This document shows, piece by piece, positions 1 to 8,054 of a stretch of DNA of 64,000 nt. Every line of letters starts with the position of its first letter. Within the stretch, counting starts at the first letter, position 1. This DNA comes from Clostridiaceae bacterium HFYG-1003. Its GTDB lineage: Bacteria; Bacillota; Clostridia; Clostridiales; Clostridiaceae. The notes below the pieces were generated by a model. It saw only the letters and a list, made by a program, of their open reading frames with translations. It was not told where the DNA came from and made no database searches. Made by a program: the position numbers and the translations under genes. The DNA lies in contig CP102060.1 in NCBI GenBank assembly GCA_024579835.1, positions 2,517,558-2,581,557 on the forward strand, in the 5' to 3' direction.

Positions 1-860
1 CTGGTGACATCGATGGAATCCGGCCAGGAATCGGCAATGGCCTGGCGGACCGGATCCACATTGTAGTGCATGGTGAAGTCCGGAATGTGCTTTTTGATCT
101 CGGCTGCCACATGTTCCGGCGCAAAGCTCATGGCGGAGATGTTGAACGCGTTGCGGTGGATGAGTCTGGCCGGATCCGCTTCCATGAGCTGGATGATGGC
201 ATTGAGGGCGTCAGGCATGTACATCATGTCCATGTAGGTGCCTTCCTGAATGAAGCTGGTATAAGAATGATTTTTCAGGGCTTCATAATAGATGTCAACC
301 GCGTAGTCGGTGGTTCCGCCGCCGGGCAGCGCGACATTGGAAATGAGGCCGGGGAAGCGGACACCGCGGGTGTCGACGCCATACTTTTTAAAGTAGTAGT
401 CACACAGCAGCTCGCCGGATACCTTGGTAACTCCGTACATTGTCGCCGGACGCTGCAGGGTGTCCTGCGGCGTGTTCACCTTGGGGGTGCTGGGTCCGAA
501 GGCGCCGATGGAGGACGGGGTGAAGAAATGGAGGTTCTTCTCCCGGGCCAGTTCCAGCGCGTTGACCAGACCGCCCATGTTGATGGTCCACGCCAGCTGG
601 GGCTTGGCTTCAGCAACTGCCGACAGCAGAGCCGCCAGGTGGATCAGGGTGTCCGGATTGTGCTTCTGCACGATCTCGGCCATCATTTTGGGGTCCGTCA
701 CATCGAGAATCTCGAAGGGTCCGCCGGTGCAGGCGATATTGCTTTCATCCCGCCGGATATCCGTGGCGATGACTTCGTCGGTTCCGTATACTTCTCTTAA
801 TTTTCCTACCAGTTCAGATCCGATCTGTCCGAGGGATCCGGTCACTAAAATTTTCTTCAT
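1..860 (-). CDS. NAD-dependent epimerase/dehydrogenase, L-threonine 3-dehydrogenase-like (3' end outside window)
   Basis: The minus strand reads an open frame from the ATG at 860 to the window edge, about 286 codons without a stop. The product starts [17 protein letters not shown], a Rossmann GxxGxxG nucleotide-binding motif. A YGVTK segment follows at the SDR catalytic YxxxK position. These are features of extended SDR epimerases. In many bacteria the epimerase-type threonine 3-dehydrogenase lies next to kbl and oxidises threonine to 2-amino-3-ketobutyrate, which Kbl cleaves. Here kbl ends only 24 bp upstream, so the two are probably co-transcribed. The ribosome-binding site is weak, and a short inverted repeat (880-898) spans the kbl stop. 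The substrate call rests mainly on the neighbour. The C-terminus cannot be seen. Confidence 0.85.
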   Translation of the reverse strand, partial: MKKILVTGSLGQIGSELVGKLREVYGTDEVIATDIRRDESNIACTGGPFEILDVTDPKMMAEIVQKHNPDTLIHLAALLSAVAEAKPQLAWTINMGGLVNALELAREKNLHFFTPSSIGAFGPSTPKVNTPQDTLQRPATMYGVTKVSGELLCDYYFKKYGVDTRGVRFPGLISNVALPGGGTTDYAVDIYYEALKNHSYTSFIQEGTYMDMMYMPDALNAIIQLMEADPARLIHRNAFNISAMSFAPEHVAAEIKKHIPDFTMHYNVDPVRQAIADSWPDSIDVT

Positions 861-884
861 ATAGTCTGCTCGTTTTTCAGGATT

Positions 885-2075
885 CTACTTCAGAATCCCT
901 AATTCCTTTCCAACTTTTTCGTAGATTGCCAGGGCTTCATCCAACATTTCCTTCGTGTGAGCGGCGGTGGGCATATTGCGCACCCGTCCGGTTCCCAGCG
1001 GTACCGTGGGGAATACGATGGATTTGCAGTATACGCCTTCTTCAAAGAGCTTTCTGGAGAATTCCTGAGTCAGCTTCTCATCGCCGATGATGCAGGGCGT
1101 AATCGGTGTTTCGGATTTCCCGATGTTGTAGCCAAGCTTTTTGAGTCCGGCCTTCAGATAGCGGCCATTTTCCCAAAGTCTGTCATGATACTCTTCCGAT
1201 TCCATCAGCATGGTAATGGCTTCCTTGGCTGCGGCAGCGGCTCCGGGAGTCAGCGAGGTGGAGAACAGGAACGGTCTGGCCCGGACTTTCAGCCAGTCAA
1301 TGAGATCGCGGGTTCCCGCCACATATCCGCCGACCACTCCAATGGCCTTGCTCAGAGTTCCGATTTGGAAATCGATCTCCTTTGACAGGCCGAAATGGTG
1401 CACAGTGCCGGCGCCTTTGCCCATGACACCTGATCCGTGAGCATCGTCCACGTAGGTAATGAGGTCAAATTCCTTGGCGATCTCGACGATTTCCGGCAGC
1501 TTGGCCACATCTCCGTCCATGGAGAAGACACCGTCGGTAATGAACATGATCTTCTTGTAGAGGCCTGACTCTTTGGCAGCTTTGGCCTGAGCTCTCAGAT
1601 CTTCCATATCCGAGTGCTTGACGCGGATGATCTTGGCTCTGGACAGGCGGCAGCCGTCAATGATGGACGCATGGTTGAGCTCATCGGACAGGATGGCATC
1701 ATCTTTGTCCATTACAGCGGAAATAGCGCCCATGTTGCAGTTGAATCCGGACTGGAAGGCGATGGCAGCTTCCGTATGCTTGAATTCCGCCAGCTTTTCT
1801 TCCAGTTCCCGGTGAATGGCCATGGTACCGTTGATGGTCCGAACCGCTCCTGCACCCACACCGTATTTGGCGGTGGCATCGTTGGCAGCCTGGATCAGCC
1901 GCTCGTGAGTGGCAAAACCAAGATAGTTATTCGAAGAAAGATTGACCAGGCGCTTGCCTTCGATGGTAATCTCCGGTCCGTTTGCGCCATCAAGGATATT
2001 GATGACATTGTAGAGTCCCTTGGATTTCAGGTCATCCAGGTTCTCTTTTAAGAACAGATCCAATGCTTTGCTCAA
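885..2075 (-). CDS. kbl: Glycine C-acetyltransferase (2-amino-3-ketobutyrate CoA ligase)
   Basis: The 396-aa product is full length for this alpha-oxoamine synthase family of fold-type I PLP enzymes. Visible motifs are the N-terminal NNYLGFA segment, the [10 protein letters not shown] cofactor region and GTLSKAIG, which contains the PLP-binding lysine. Kbl converts 2-amino-3-ketobutyrate and CoA to glycine and acetyl-CoA in the cytoplasm. Together with the downstream dehydrogenase-like gene it would form the threonine-to-glycine route. The start ATG at 2075 follows a GGAGG-type site. 8-amino-7-oxononanoate synthase (BioF) is a close relative, but the epimerase neighbour favours Kbl. Confidence 0.9.
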   Translation of the reverse strand: MSKALDLFLKENLDDLKSKGLYNVINILDGANGPEITIEGKRLVNLSSNNYLGFATHERLIQAANDATAKYGVGAGAVRTINGTMAIHRELEEKLAEFKHTEAAIAFQSGFNCNMGAISAVMDKDDAILSDELNHASIIDGCRLSRAKIIRVKHSDMEDLRAQAKAAKESGLYKKIMFITDGVFSMDGDVAKLPEIVEIAKEFDLITYVDDAHGSGVMGKGAGTVHHFGLSKEIDFQIGTLSKAIGVVGGYVAGTRDLIDWLKVRARPFLFSTSLTPGAAAAAKEAITMLMESEEYHDRLWENGRYLKAGLKKLGYNIGKSETPITPCIIGDEKLTQEFSRKLFEEGVYCKSIVFPTVPLGTGRVRNMPTAAHTKEMLDEALAIYEKVGKELGILK

Positions 2076-2139
2076 AATTGATCCCTCCTGTGTACTTCAT
2101 AGAATTACAAAAATGTGTTTCTGTACATAAATCAGTTTC

Positions 2140-2165
2140 ATTATACACCATGTAAGCGTTTAACT
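2140..2165 (-). promoter_or_regulatory. kbl promoter -10 box with an overlapping cre-like operator
   Basis: On the minus strand a perfect TATAAT lies at 2145-2140, about 65 bp before the kbl ATG. Just upstream, 2150-2165 reads ATGTAAGCGTTTAACT, which matches the catabolite-responsive element consensus (WTGNAARCGNWWWCAW) at 14 of 16 positions by hand. It would cover the -35 region, a position suited to repression by a CcpA/LacI-type protein. The match could be chance. Confidence 0.4.
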
Positions 2166-2200
2166 CCACAGTCATTTACGGTTTACCAAAAAAATAAAGA

Positions 2201-2227
2201 AAGACTCTTTTTCCTATTCAGAGTCTT
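2201..2227 (-). terminator. Intrinsic terminator of the small membrane protein gene
   Basis: Arms AAGACTCT (2201-2208) and AGAGTCTT (2220-2227) form an 8-bp stem that includes the last codons of the 2214-2522 gene. The minus strand continues into a T-rich tract. It separates that gene from kbl. Confidence 0.6.
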
Positions 2228-2522
2228 CGTCAGAACCTTTTTTTTTCACTTTTTCGGCATTCATATAGCCTTCCTGATACTCTTTTCGCCGTTTCATGAA
2301 GTAGATGAGAAAAGTCACTGTACTCAGCAGCAGAAAAATGAGCAGTGACAGCCGGTTTTTTGAATCCCCCAGACCACTTCCGGAAGGGGCGAACAGGACC
2401 AGAACGGACAGGATGACGCCGAACATGGACATCATGGGCAAAACCAGCCCGCCAATGGGATAGCGGGCGAGCGCCAGCTGGAGCAGACTCACCCCGGCGA
2501 CAATCAGTACGATGTAGATCAC
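2214..2522 (-). CDS. Small membrane protein of unknown function (102 aa)
   Basis: The product has about three hydrophobic segments: residues 1-17, roughly 24-45 and 58-76. A charged C-terminal tail ends KKKGSDEDSE. The start is GTG at 2522, preceded by AAAGGAGG at good spacing. It is a single-gene unit closed by the hairpin at its 3' end and lies upstream of kbl on the same strand. No family was recognised. The shape suggests a small integral membrane protein with a cytoplasmic tail. Confidence 0.6.
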   Translation of the reverse strand: MIYIVLIVAGVSLLQLALARYPIGGLVLPMMSMFGVILSVLVLFAPSGSGLGDSKNRLSLLIFLLLSTVTFLIYFMKRRKEYQEGYMNAEKVKKKGSDEDSE

Positions 2523-2695
2523 GCTGAATTCCTCCTTTCACAATGTGACATATCCTCTCCTTTGACTATACGTTGGTTCTTTCCAGCTGTAAATGGGCAG
2601 TCGTTCAGCTGATTCGCCCCTGCCGGACGACTGCCCTGTTAATGCAGCGATCTAGATTTTTTGATCGAACCATGGATTGTAGGACAATTATTGAT

Positions 2696-2701
2696 TATAA
2701 T
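2696..2701 (+). promoter_or_regulatory. Possible -10 box ahead of the M3 peptidase
   Basis: A perfect TATAAT lies in an AT-rich patch 240 bp upstream of the peptidase start and 48 bp upstream of a possible leader ORF. No good -35 box was found at 16-18 bp. Confidence 0.3.
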
Positions 2702-2748
2702 TGTATCATGCATATCTAACATAAGTTCGTCAATCGTGGAACGATCCT

Positions 2749-2943
2749 ATGGCTCACTTCTGCATTATTTGCTGCCTGTGTTTTGATGAAGCTTCTGATG
2801 ATGAAGCTTCTGATGATGAGGCTTCTGATGATGAGGCTTCTGATCATGAACTGCCAGGAAATAAAAATCTGTTCAAACAATTCGCATTCAAGAGTGACAT
2901 GCCACCAGATGATATCAGTATTAACAGGAGGAAGATCAAATGA
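2749..2943 (+). CDS. Possible 64-aa leader ORF coupled to the M3 peptidase (doubtful)
   Basis: The frame opens with ATG at 2749 and ends in a TGA that overlaps the peptidase start codon (ATGA at 2940-2943), an arrangement typical of translational coupling. The peptide begins MAHFCIICCLCFDEAS, a Cys-rich hydrophobic stretch, and continues with four acidic DDEAS-type repeats. The ribosome-binding site is weak (GGAAC). The 15-bp repeat keeps frame whatever its copy number, which allows coding but does not prove it. It may be only a repeat-bearing leader. Confidence 0.25.
   Translation: MAHFCIICCLCFDEASDDEASDDEASDDEASDHELPGNKNLFKQFAFKSDMPPDDISINRRKIK
2785..2850 (+). repeat. 15-bp tandem repeat, about 4.5 copies
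   Basis: The unit GATGATGAAGCTTCT, with an A/G variant in later copies, repeats head to tail from 2785 and decays after 2842. It lies in the leader of the M3 peptidase gene and inside the doubtful ORF at 2749-2943. Confidence 0.85.
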
Positions 2944-4637
2944 CATTCAGTGAAATGAACTACCAGCGTCCTGATTTTGACCAGACCTATTCCGACATGA
3001 AGGAATACCTGGTCAAAATGGAGCAGGCCGCAGCCGAAGCGGATTTCTTCAAAGCCTTTGAAGACCTGGACACATTGTCCAATCACTTTGACACCATGGC
3101 CACTCTGTGTTTTGTCCGTTATTCCATTAATACCGGAGACGACTTCTACAAGTCGGAGCAGGACACCATGGACGAGCAGCTGCCGCGCTTCCAGGAAATC
3201 CCCAGCGAAGCAGCCCGGATCTGCCTGGAGTCTAAGTTCCGGCCGGCTTTTGAAGAAAAATACGGAAAGCATCTTCTGGAGAAGTTTGAGGTTAAGCGCA
3301 AGATTTTCACGCCGGAAATCGTCGACGATCTGGTGGAAGAGAACAAGCTGGTTTCCGAATACCAGAAGCTCACCGCTTCCGCAAAGATACACTTCGAAGG
3401 CGAGGAGCGCAATCTGTCGGGACTGACGCCCTTCATGGAATCCATGGACCGCGGCATGAGAAAACGGGCCAATGACGCTTCCTGGAACTGGTTTGCCGAA
3501 AATTCGGGAAAACTCGACCAGATCTATGACGCGCTGGTAAAGGTCCGGACCCGGATCGGCCAGAAACTCGGCTATGACAACTTCATTCCCGTAGCCTACG
3601 CCCGGATGGGACGCACCGACTGGACTCAGTCCGATGCCCGGATTTACCGCGATCAGATCGCTGAATCCGTCGTGCCCCTGACCCAGAAGCTTTACCGCCA
3701 GCAGGCCCAGCGCATTGGCATCGACCAGATGAAGAATTACGACCTCAATCTGAAGTTCCTTACCGGCAACCCGACCCCCAAAGGCGATGAACCCTTTTTG
3801 CTCGAAGCTGCAGCCCACATGTATGAGGAGCTCTCGCCCCACACCCATGAGTTCTTCACCCTGATGCGAAGCCGGGAACTGATGGATCTGACCACCAAGG
3901 CCGGCAAGGCCAACGGCGGCTATATGACCTTCTTCCCGGAATTCAAGGTTCCCTTCATTTTCTCCAATTTCAACGGTACCTCCGGGGATGTTGATGTCCT
4001 GACCCACGAAGCCGGTCACGCCTTCCAGGGCTGGCTCGTCCGGGATGCCAGACCGCGCACGCTGAATGACATCACCTCCGAGGTGGCAGAAATCCACTCC
4101 ATGAGCATGGAATTCTTCACCCATCCCTGGATGGAGAAATTCTTCGGGGAAGACACGGAGAAGTACTTCTATGCCCATGTGGCTCATACGCTGAACTTCC
4201 TTCCCTACGGCGCGTCCATCGATGAACTGCAGGAATGGGTCTACGAAAATCCCGATGCCACTGCCCAGGAGCGCAAGGCCAAATACCGCGAGATCGAGAA
4301 GAAGTACCTCCCCCACCTGGACTATGACGGTCATGAGTTCCTCGAACAGGGCGGACGCTGGCAGAAACAGCTCCATGTCTACCTCTATCCCTTCTACTAC
4401 CTGGATTACACCTTGGCTCAGGTCTGTGCTCATCAGTACTTCAACTGGAGCCGCAAGGACCCCAAAGCCGCCTGGGCATCCTATCTGGAGCTGTGCAGCC
4501 AGTCCGGCCGCAAGCCCTTCACCAAACTCGTGCCTGATGCCGGTCTGAAGAACCCCTTCGCGGCCGGAACCATTGCCAGCATCACCCCGATGCTGGAAGA
4601 ATACCTGGATCATCTGGATTATTCCAGGATCCAGTAA
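2940..4637 (+). CDS. M3 family oligoendopeptidase
   Basis: The 565-aa product is a cytoplasmic zinc metallopeptidase of the M3 (thimet oligopeptidase/PepF-like) family. The zinc motif HEAGH is at residues 356-360, and a downstream EVAEIHSMSMEFF helix would supply the third ligand. The length fits the shorter M3B oligoendopeptidases. It should cleave short peptides as part of peptide nutrition or turnover. The ATG at 2940 has AGGAGG 8-9 bp upstream. No signal peptide is present. The gene stands alone and ends at a strong hairpin shared with the convergent HNH gene. Confidence 0.9.
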   Translation: MTFSEMNYQRPDFDQTYSDMKEYLVKMEQAAAEADFFKAFEDLDTLSNHFDTMATLCFVRYSINTGDDFYKSEQDTMDEQLPRFQEIPSEAARICLESKFRPAFEEKYGKHLLEKFEVKRKIFTPEIVDDLVEENKLVSEYQKLTASAKIHFEGEERNLSGLTPFMESMDRGMRKRANDASWNWFAENSGKLDQIYDALVKVRTRIGQKLGYDNFIPVAYARMGRTDWTQSDARIYRDQIAESVVPLTQKLYRQQAQRIGIDQMKNYDLNLKFLTGNPTPKGDEPFLLEAAAHMYEELSPHTHEFFTLMRSRELMDLTTKAGKANGGYMTFFPEFKVPFIFSNFNGTSGDVDVLTHEAGHAFQGWLVRDARPRTLNDITSEVAEIHSMSMEFFTHPWMEKFFGEDTEKYFYAHVAHTLNFLPYGASIDELQEWVYENPDATAQERKAKYREIEKKYLPHLDYDGHEFLEQGGRWQKQLHVYLYPFYYLDYTLAQVCAHQYFNWSRKDPKAAWASYLELCSQSGRKPFTKLVPDAGLKNPFAAGTIASITPMLEEYLDHLDYSRIQ

Positions 4638-4740
4638 CGGGATCGGGGAATACAACCCAGCGGTTCCGGTACTCCCGTAATCCACACATCGTCGGCAAAC
4701 CAATCGCTTCAGACAGTCGATTTTTCGTGCCATCAGCAAC

Positions 4741-4775
4741 AAGGTCCGAACAGCAGATTCTGCCGTTCGGACCTT
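4741..4775. terminator. Bidirectional terminator between M3 peptidase and HNH genes
   Basis: Perfect 11-bp arms AAGGTCCGAAC and GTTCGGACCTT enclose a further GCAG/CTGC stem. It lies between two convergent genes. Confidence 0.75.
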
Positions 4776-4792
4776 ATAATGGCTGACGGTAT

Positions 4793-5527
4793 TTAATAGT
4801 GTCCCATTTCCCGGTTGCGCCGGACCAGGGATTCCAGTTCCTCTGTCTCGATGCCGGCATGAAGGATATCATGGCAATTGGCGCAGACCGGAATCAGGTC
4901 TTTCTCGACATCGGGATGGAAGCCTTCTTCCCGGGAAAACCGACGCAGATGAATCTGGGTCCGCCCCTTCCCGGCATCGCCGTAGATCGGGATATAGTCA
5001 AATCCGCACAGAGCACAGCGGGTCCCATGATACTTCATGGTCTCGATCCGCCACATGAAATTCTCCTCAATCGCCCGGAACTGATCCCGCGGGGTCAGAA
5101 CCCGCTCGTCCAGCTCCAGGGTATTTTCAATAATCTCCCGGACAAAAATCAGGCAGATAGCGTAGTTAATGTCATCCAGCTTTTCAAAGCGCAACAGCGG
5201 CACGCTGGGGCTGTCGGTCCCTTCAAAAAAGTAGCCGGCCACCAGATCAGAAAACACACTCTTGAATTTTCTGCCCCAACGCAGTTTTCCCCTGCCCTTA
5301 TCATAGGAATCCAGATAGATGGCGCAGGGGTAGGCAACACCAAGATAATGCAGGTAGATCTCCCGGCGTTCATGCTTTTCCATGTTGATCAGCGGGAAGT
5401 AATCCTTCACTTCATTGGTGATCCGTATTTCATTGTATTTCAGTGCGGACAGATCGGTGGACTTGACGGCCACCCGTTCATTGAGAACTTCCCAGGAGGT
5501 GTTCTCGTTGCGTATGAATTCAGACAT
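4793..5527 (-). CDS. HNH endonuclease (McrA-like zinc HNH)
   Basis: The 244-aa product has an HNH nuclease domain in its last third. Cys171-x-x-Cys174, His193 in QIHLRRF, Cys215-x-x-Cys218-His219 and His223 match the zinc-bound HNH fold seen in McrA-type restriction enzymes. The first 150 residues are not recognised and could bind DNA or a modification. It is transcribed alone from an extended -10 promoter, divergently from a small Cys4 protein. No methyltransferase is adjacent, so a modification-dependent nuclease is possible, but this is inference. The ATG at 5527 has an AAAGGTGG-type site. Confidence 0.8.
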   Translation of the reverse strand: MSEFIRNENTSWEVLNERVAVKSTDLSALKYNEIRITNEVKDYFPLINMEKHERREIYLHYLGVAYPCAIYLDSYDKGRGKLRWGRKFKSVFSDLVAGYFFEGTDSPSVPLLRFEKLDDINYAICLIFVREIIENTLELDERVLTPRDQFRAIEENFMWRIETMKYHGTRCALCGFDYIPIYGDAGKGRTQIHLRRFSREEGFHPDVEKDLIPVCANCHDILHAGIETEELESLVRRNREMGHY

Positions 5528-5556
5528 ATTCGAAGCCCACCTTTTACTATGAATTC

Positions 5557-5565
5557 ATTATAGCA
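5557..5565 (-). promoter_or_regulatory. Extended -10 promoter of the HNH gene
   Basis: The minus strand reads TGCTATAAT, an extended -10 element about 30 bp upstream of the HNH start codon. No clear -35 box is present, as is common for extended -10 promoters. Confidence 0.5.
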
Positions 5566-5620
5566 AAAACCCGTTGACTTTTGCCCTTATCCATCGCTTG
5601 AAATATTCATTCTATTTTTC

Positions 5621-5649
5621 TTGCAAATAACATACGTCAGTGTTAGGAT
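5621..5649 (+). promoter_or_regulatory. Putative SigA promoter of the small Cys4 protein
   Basis: TTGCAA (5621-5626) and TAGGAT (5644-5649) are separated by 17 bp, and the start codon follows 40 bp later. Confidence 0.4.
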
Positions 5650-5688
5650 AAGCAAAGAAACGACAACAGCCCCTTGGGAGGTACCACT

Positions 5689-5928
5689 TTGAACGTAAGA
5701 GAACTCATGAAATACATCGAAAGCGAATTCATCATCATAAACAATACCCCCTGCAACATCTGCGGCGGACAGTACATCACGGAATCCTCCGGCTTTAATA
5801 TTGAGGACGGCATGCCTTCCAATGTGACCACCTGCATTTGCTCCACCTGCGGCAGCAAGCGGGAATTCTATTTCCGGGCGCCCATCGGCGGCCTCAATCC
5901 ACTGTCTGACCGGAACGAGCTGAACTGA
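5689..5928 (+). CDS. Small zinc-ribbon-like protein (79 aa)
   Basis: Two Cys pairs, CNICGG near the N-terminus and CICSTCGS about 30 residues later, form a Cys4 arrangement typical of a zinc ribbon. The start is chosen as TTG at 5689 because GGGAGG lies 7 bp upstream. An upstream in-frame TTG at 5674 would overlap that site. The protein is divergent from the HNH nuclease gene and followed by a strong terminator, so it is a single-gene unit. No family name can be given. Its role could be nucleic-acid binding or metal handling. Confidence 0.65.
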   Translation: MNVRELMKYIESEFIIINNTPCNICGGQYITESSGFNIEDGMPSNVTTCICSTCGSKREFYFRAPIGGLNPLSDRNELN

Positions 5929-6026
5929 TCACAAACCAGCCGCCAAGAGTCGGACCCGGCGGAATAATCCTCCGGAAGCATTCAGAGAAATTACTATAAA
6001 GAAAATCAAAATGCAATAAATTGATC

Positions 6027-6073
6027 AAAACGGAGCAGTCCCCTATGGAGCTGCTCCGTTTTATGTTTTTTTG
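6027..6073 (+). terminator. Intrinsic terminator after the Cys4 protein
   Basis: AAAACGGAGCAG and CTGCTCCGTTTT arms are followed by a T-rich tract ending in seven T residues. Confidence 0.75.
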
Positions 6074-6361
6074 CAGGAATTTATGCCTGATGAACCATTC
6101 GGATTTATCCCCATCACAGATGATCACTTGGAATAAAGCCATCTGAGAGACTGCTTCAGGCTTCATTCTCTTATCAGTCTTTTTTTAGGACAAAATAACT
6201 AAACTTCCAGGCAAGATATTTTATGTACCCTGACTTTTCGCAGTGATAGGATGATGTTGATGAGAAAACGGTTTTATGGGAAAAATATCCAGATATGCTG
6301 GACGGTGTTAAACTGGTGGCATGAACAATGTGGCCAATCATTCTGGCCGAAAGGATCTCCG

Positions 6362-7990
6362 ATGAATCTGGTATTGATCAATGTCAGCAGTAATCTCAGC
6401 GAACAAATTATCAAACAGTTCCCCCAATGCAACGTTAAGTTCATAACGTCCCCGGAGCAGATCCCCGATCTGATGTCCTGGTGGCTGAGCGAGCCCGCAG
6501 TAACGGTTCTCTACGAGAATAACGGTGATTATCGGGCGATCCTGGAAAGAATCCGGGAATGTCAGCTTCCCGCGCAGTATCTGGCGGCGCTGACCAGAAA
6601 ATCCATTTCCGAGATTCAGAATCTCATTAATGAGGGTCAGGTGAACCAGCTCTTCCAAATGGCCGACCAGAAGGATGACCTTTTGAGAACTCTGGATGAA
6701 TTAATTCGGAAGGAAACCCATGAGAAAAGGGAGATGCCTCCTCCAGAAGATCCCACCGAGACCTCCATAGAGGAAACAATGGTGACATCCTTTTTCATCT
6801 ACGATCTCATTTATGGAGATCTTGACAAAGCGAACCGAATGAAGACCCTTCGGAAAAAATTTGGTTTGATGGCTTATCCAAATTGTGCCATGACCATCAT
6901 GGTGGATAATTTCTGGGAGCTCTGTCAGGATCTGGATAATAAATCCCGCTACGGGATCAAAATGGTGTACCTGGACTTACTCAAGGATTTCATCGAAACT
7001 GCCGCGGTGGACTGCATTGCCTGCTCCCTGATTGGAACAGATAAACTCATCGCCCTGGTCAACGTACCTGGTAGGGATCCGGAACAAGCCAGGGGAATGG
7101 TTGTTCAGCTTGCCCAGGACCTCAAGAAATTCATCAACCGCAAGGCTGGCAATACGGTGAGTATCGGAGTCGGCAGTGTCTATCCGGACTGGCAGCTCAT
7201 CTGGAAATCTTATGAGGAAGCCTTCCGAGCGCTGGAGTATTCTTTTTACGTTGGCAGTGACAGCGTAATTCAGTTCGAGGAGACCCGAAACTTTACAACT
7301 CTGGAACACGATGAGGAGACGCTCCCCAGCTTCAAATACAATTTTTTCAAGAACATCAACAACTGGTCCGAGTCGGAAATCATAGCCTATTATGAGACAA
7401 CTCTGGAGCATCTGGTCAGCAAAAGCTTCAGCAGCGAGACCATCAAGTCCATCGTGATCAAATATAATTTTGAAATCCTCGATTATCTGGAGCAGATGGA
7501 GCTGGCCGAACGAGACCTCAATGATTATGTGATCAAGGTCTCCTCCCAAATCCTCCGAGCATCCACGATGGAGAATATCAAGGCGACCAGCAATGAGTTC
7601 ATCTCCATAGTCGCGGCGGCCATCGTCAGCCGGCGAAGTGGTAACGCGGTTTCTTCAGCGATCGATTCAGCCCGGGCTTTCATTGTTAAATACTATTATC
7701 GGGATCTCAGTCTTGAGGTCATGTCCCAAGTAAGCAATCTCAGCACAGCTTACTTCAGTCGGAAATTCAAAGAGCAGACGGGCCAGAATTTTTCCGAATT
7801 CCTGGAGAGGGCTCGCCTTGAAAGAGCAACGGAACTGCTGCTCACCAGCGACCTGAGTCTCAATGAAATCGCTGATCAGGTAGGTTTCAATGATTATTCG
7901 TACTTCAGCAGTCGATTCAAGAAAAATTATGGCATCGGGCCATTAATTTATAAACAACAAAAAAAAGGAGACGATCGAAAAGGTGTCTGA
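6362..7990 (+). CDS. AraC family regulator with a degenerate receiver-like N-terminus
   Basis: From the ATG at 6362 the product is 542 aa. Residues 1-115 look like a diverged response-regulator receiver, but the strand that should carry the phospho-acceptor Asp reads AVTVLYENN. The middle has a GGDEF-like segment seen in YesN-type regulators. The last 100 residues are two AraC helix-turn-helix motifs (LSLEVMSQVSNLSTAYFSRK and LNEIADQVGFNDYSYFSSRF). The start at 6362 has AAAGGA 6 bp upstream; the longer frame from 6251 adds 37 residues with no domain support. The gene overlaps the upstream end of the next frame and probably controls the YjiH-type protein and flavin reductase that follow. Confidence 0.85.
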   Translation: MNLVLINVSSNLSEQIIKQFPQCNVKFITSPEQIPDLMSWWLSEPAVTVLYENNGDYRAILERIRECQLPAQYLAALTRKSISEIQNLINEGQVNQLFQMADQKDDLLRTLDELIRKETHEKREMPPPEDPTETSIEETMVTSFFIYDLIYGDLDKANRMKTLRKKFGLMAYPNCAMTIMVDNFWELCQDLDNKSRYGIKMVYLDLLKDFIETAAVDCIACSLIGTDKLIALVNVPGRDPEQARGMVVQLAQDLKKFINRKAGNTVSIGVGSVYPDWQLIWKSYEEAFRALEYSFYVGSDSVIQFEETRNFTTLEHDEETLPSFKYNFFKNINNWSESEIIAYYETTLEHLVSKSFSSETIKSIVIKYNFEILDYLEQMELAERDLNDYVIKVSSQILRASTMENIKATSNEFISIVAAAIVSRRSGNAVSSAIDSARAFIVKYYYRDLSLEVMSQVSNLSTAYFSRKFKEQTGQNFSEFLERARLERATELLLTSDLSLNEIADQVGFNDYSYFSSRFKKNYGIGPLIYKQQKKGDDRKGV

Positions 7991-8054
7991 GCAGAATCTG
8001 AACGTCTTTCCGATCAGGGGAAATCATGCAAAAAAACGGACGGAGGAAATTAAT

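Noticed and set aside
2844-4742. Long open frame antisense to the M3 peptidase
   Set aside because: It is the mirror of a high-GC coding region, shows no family motif and lacks a ribosome-binding site.
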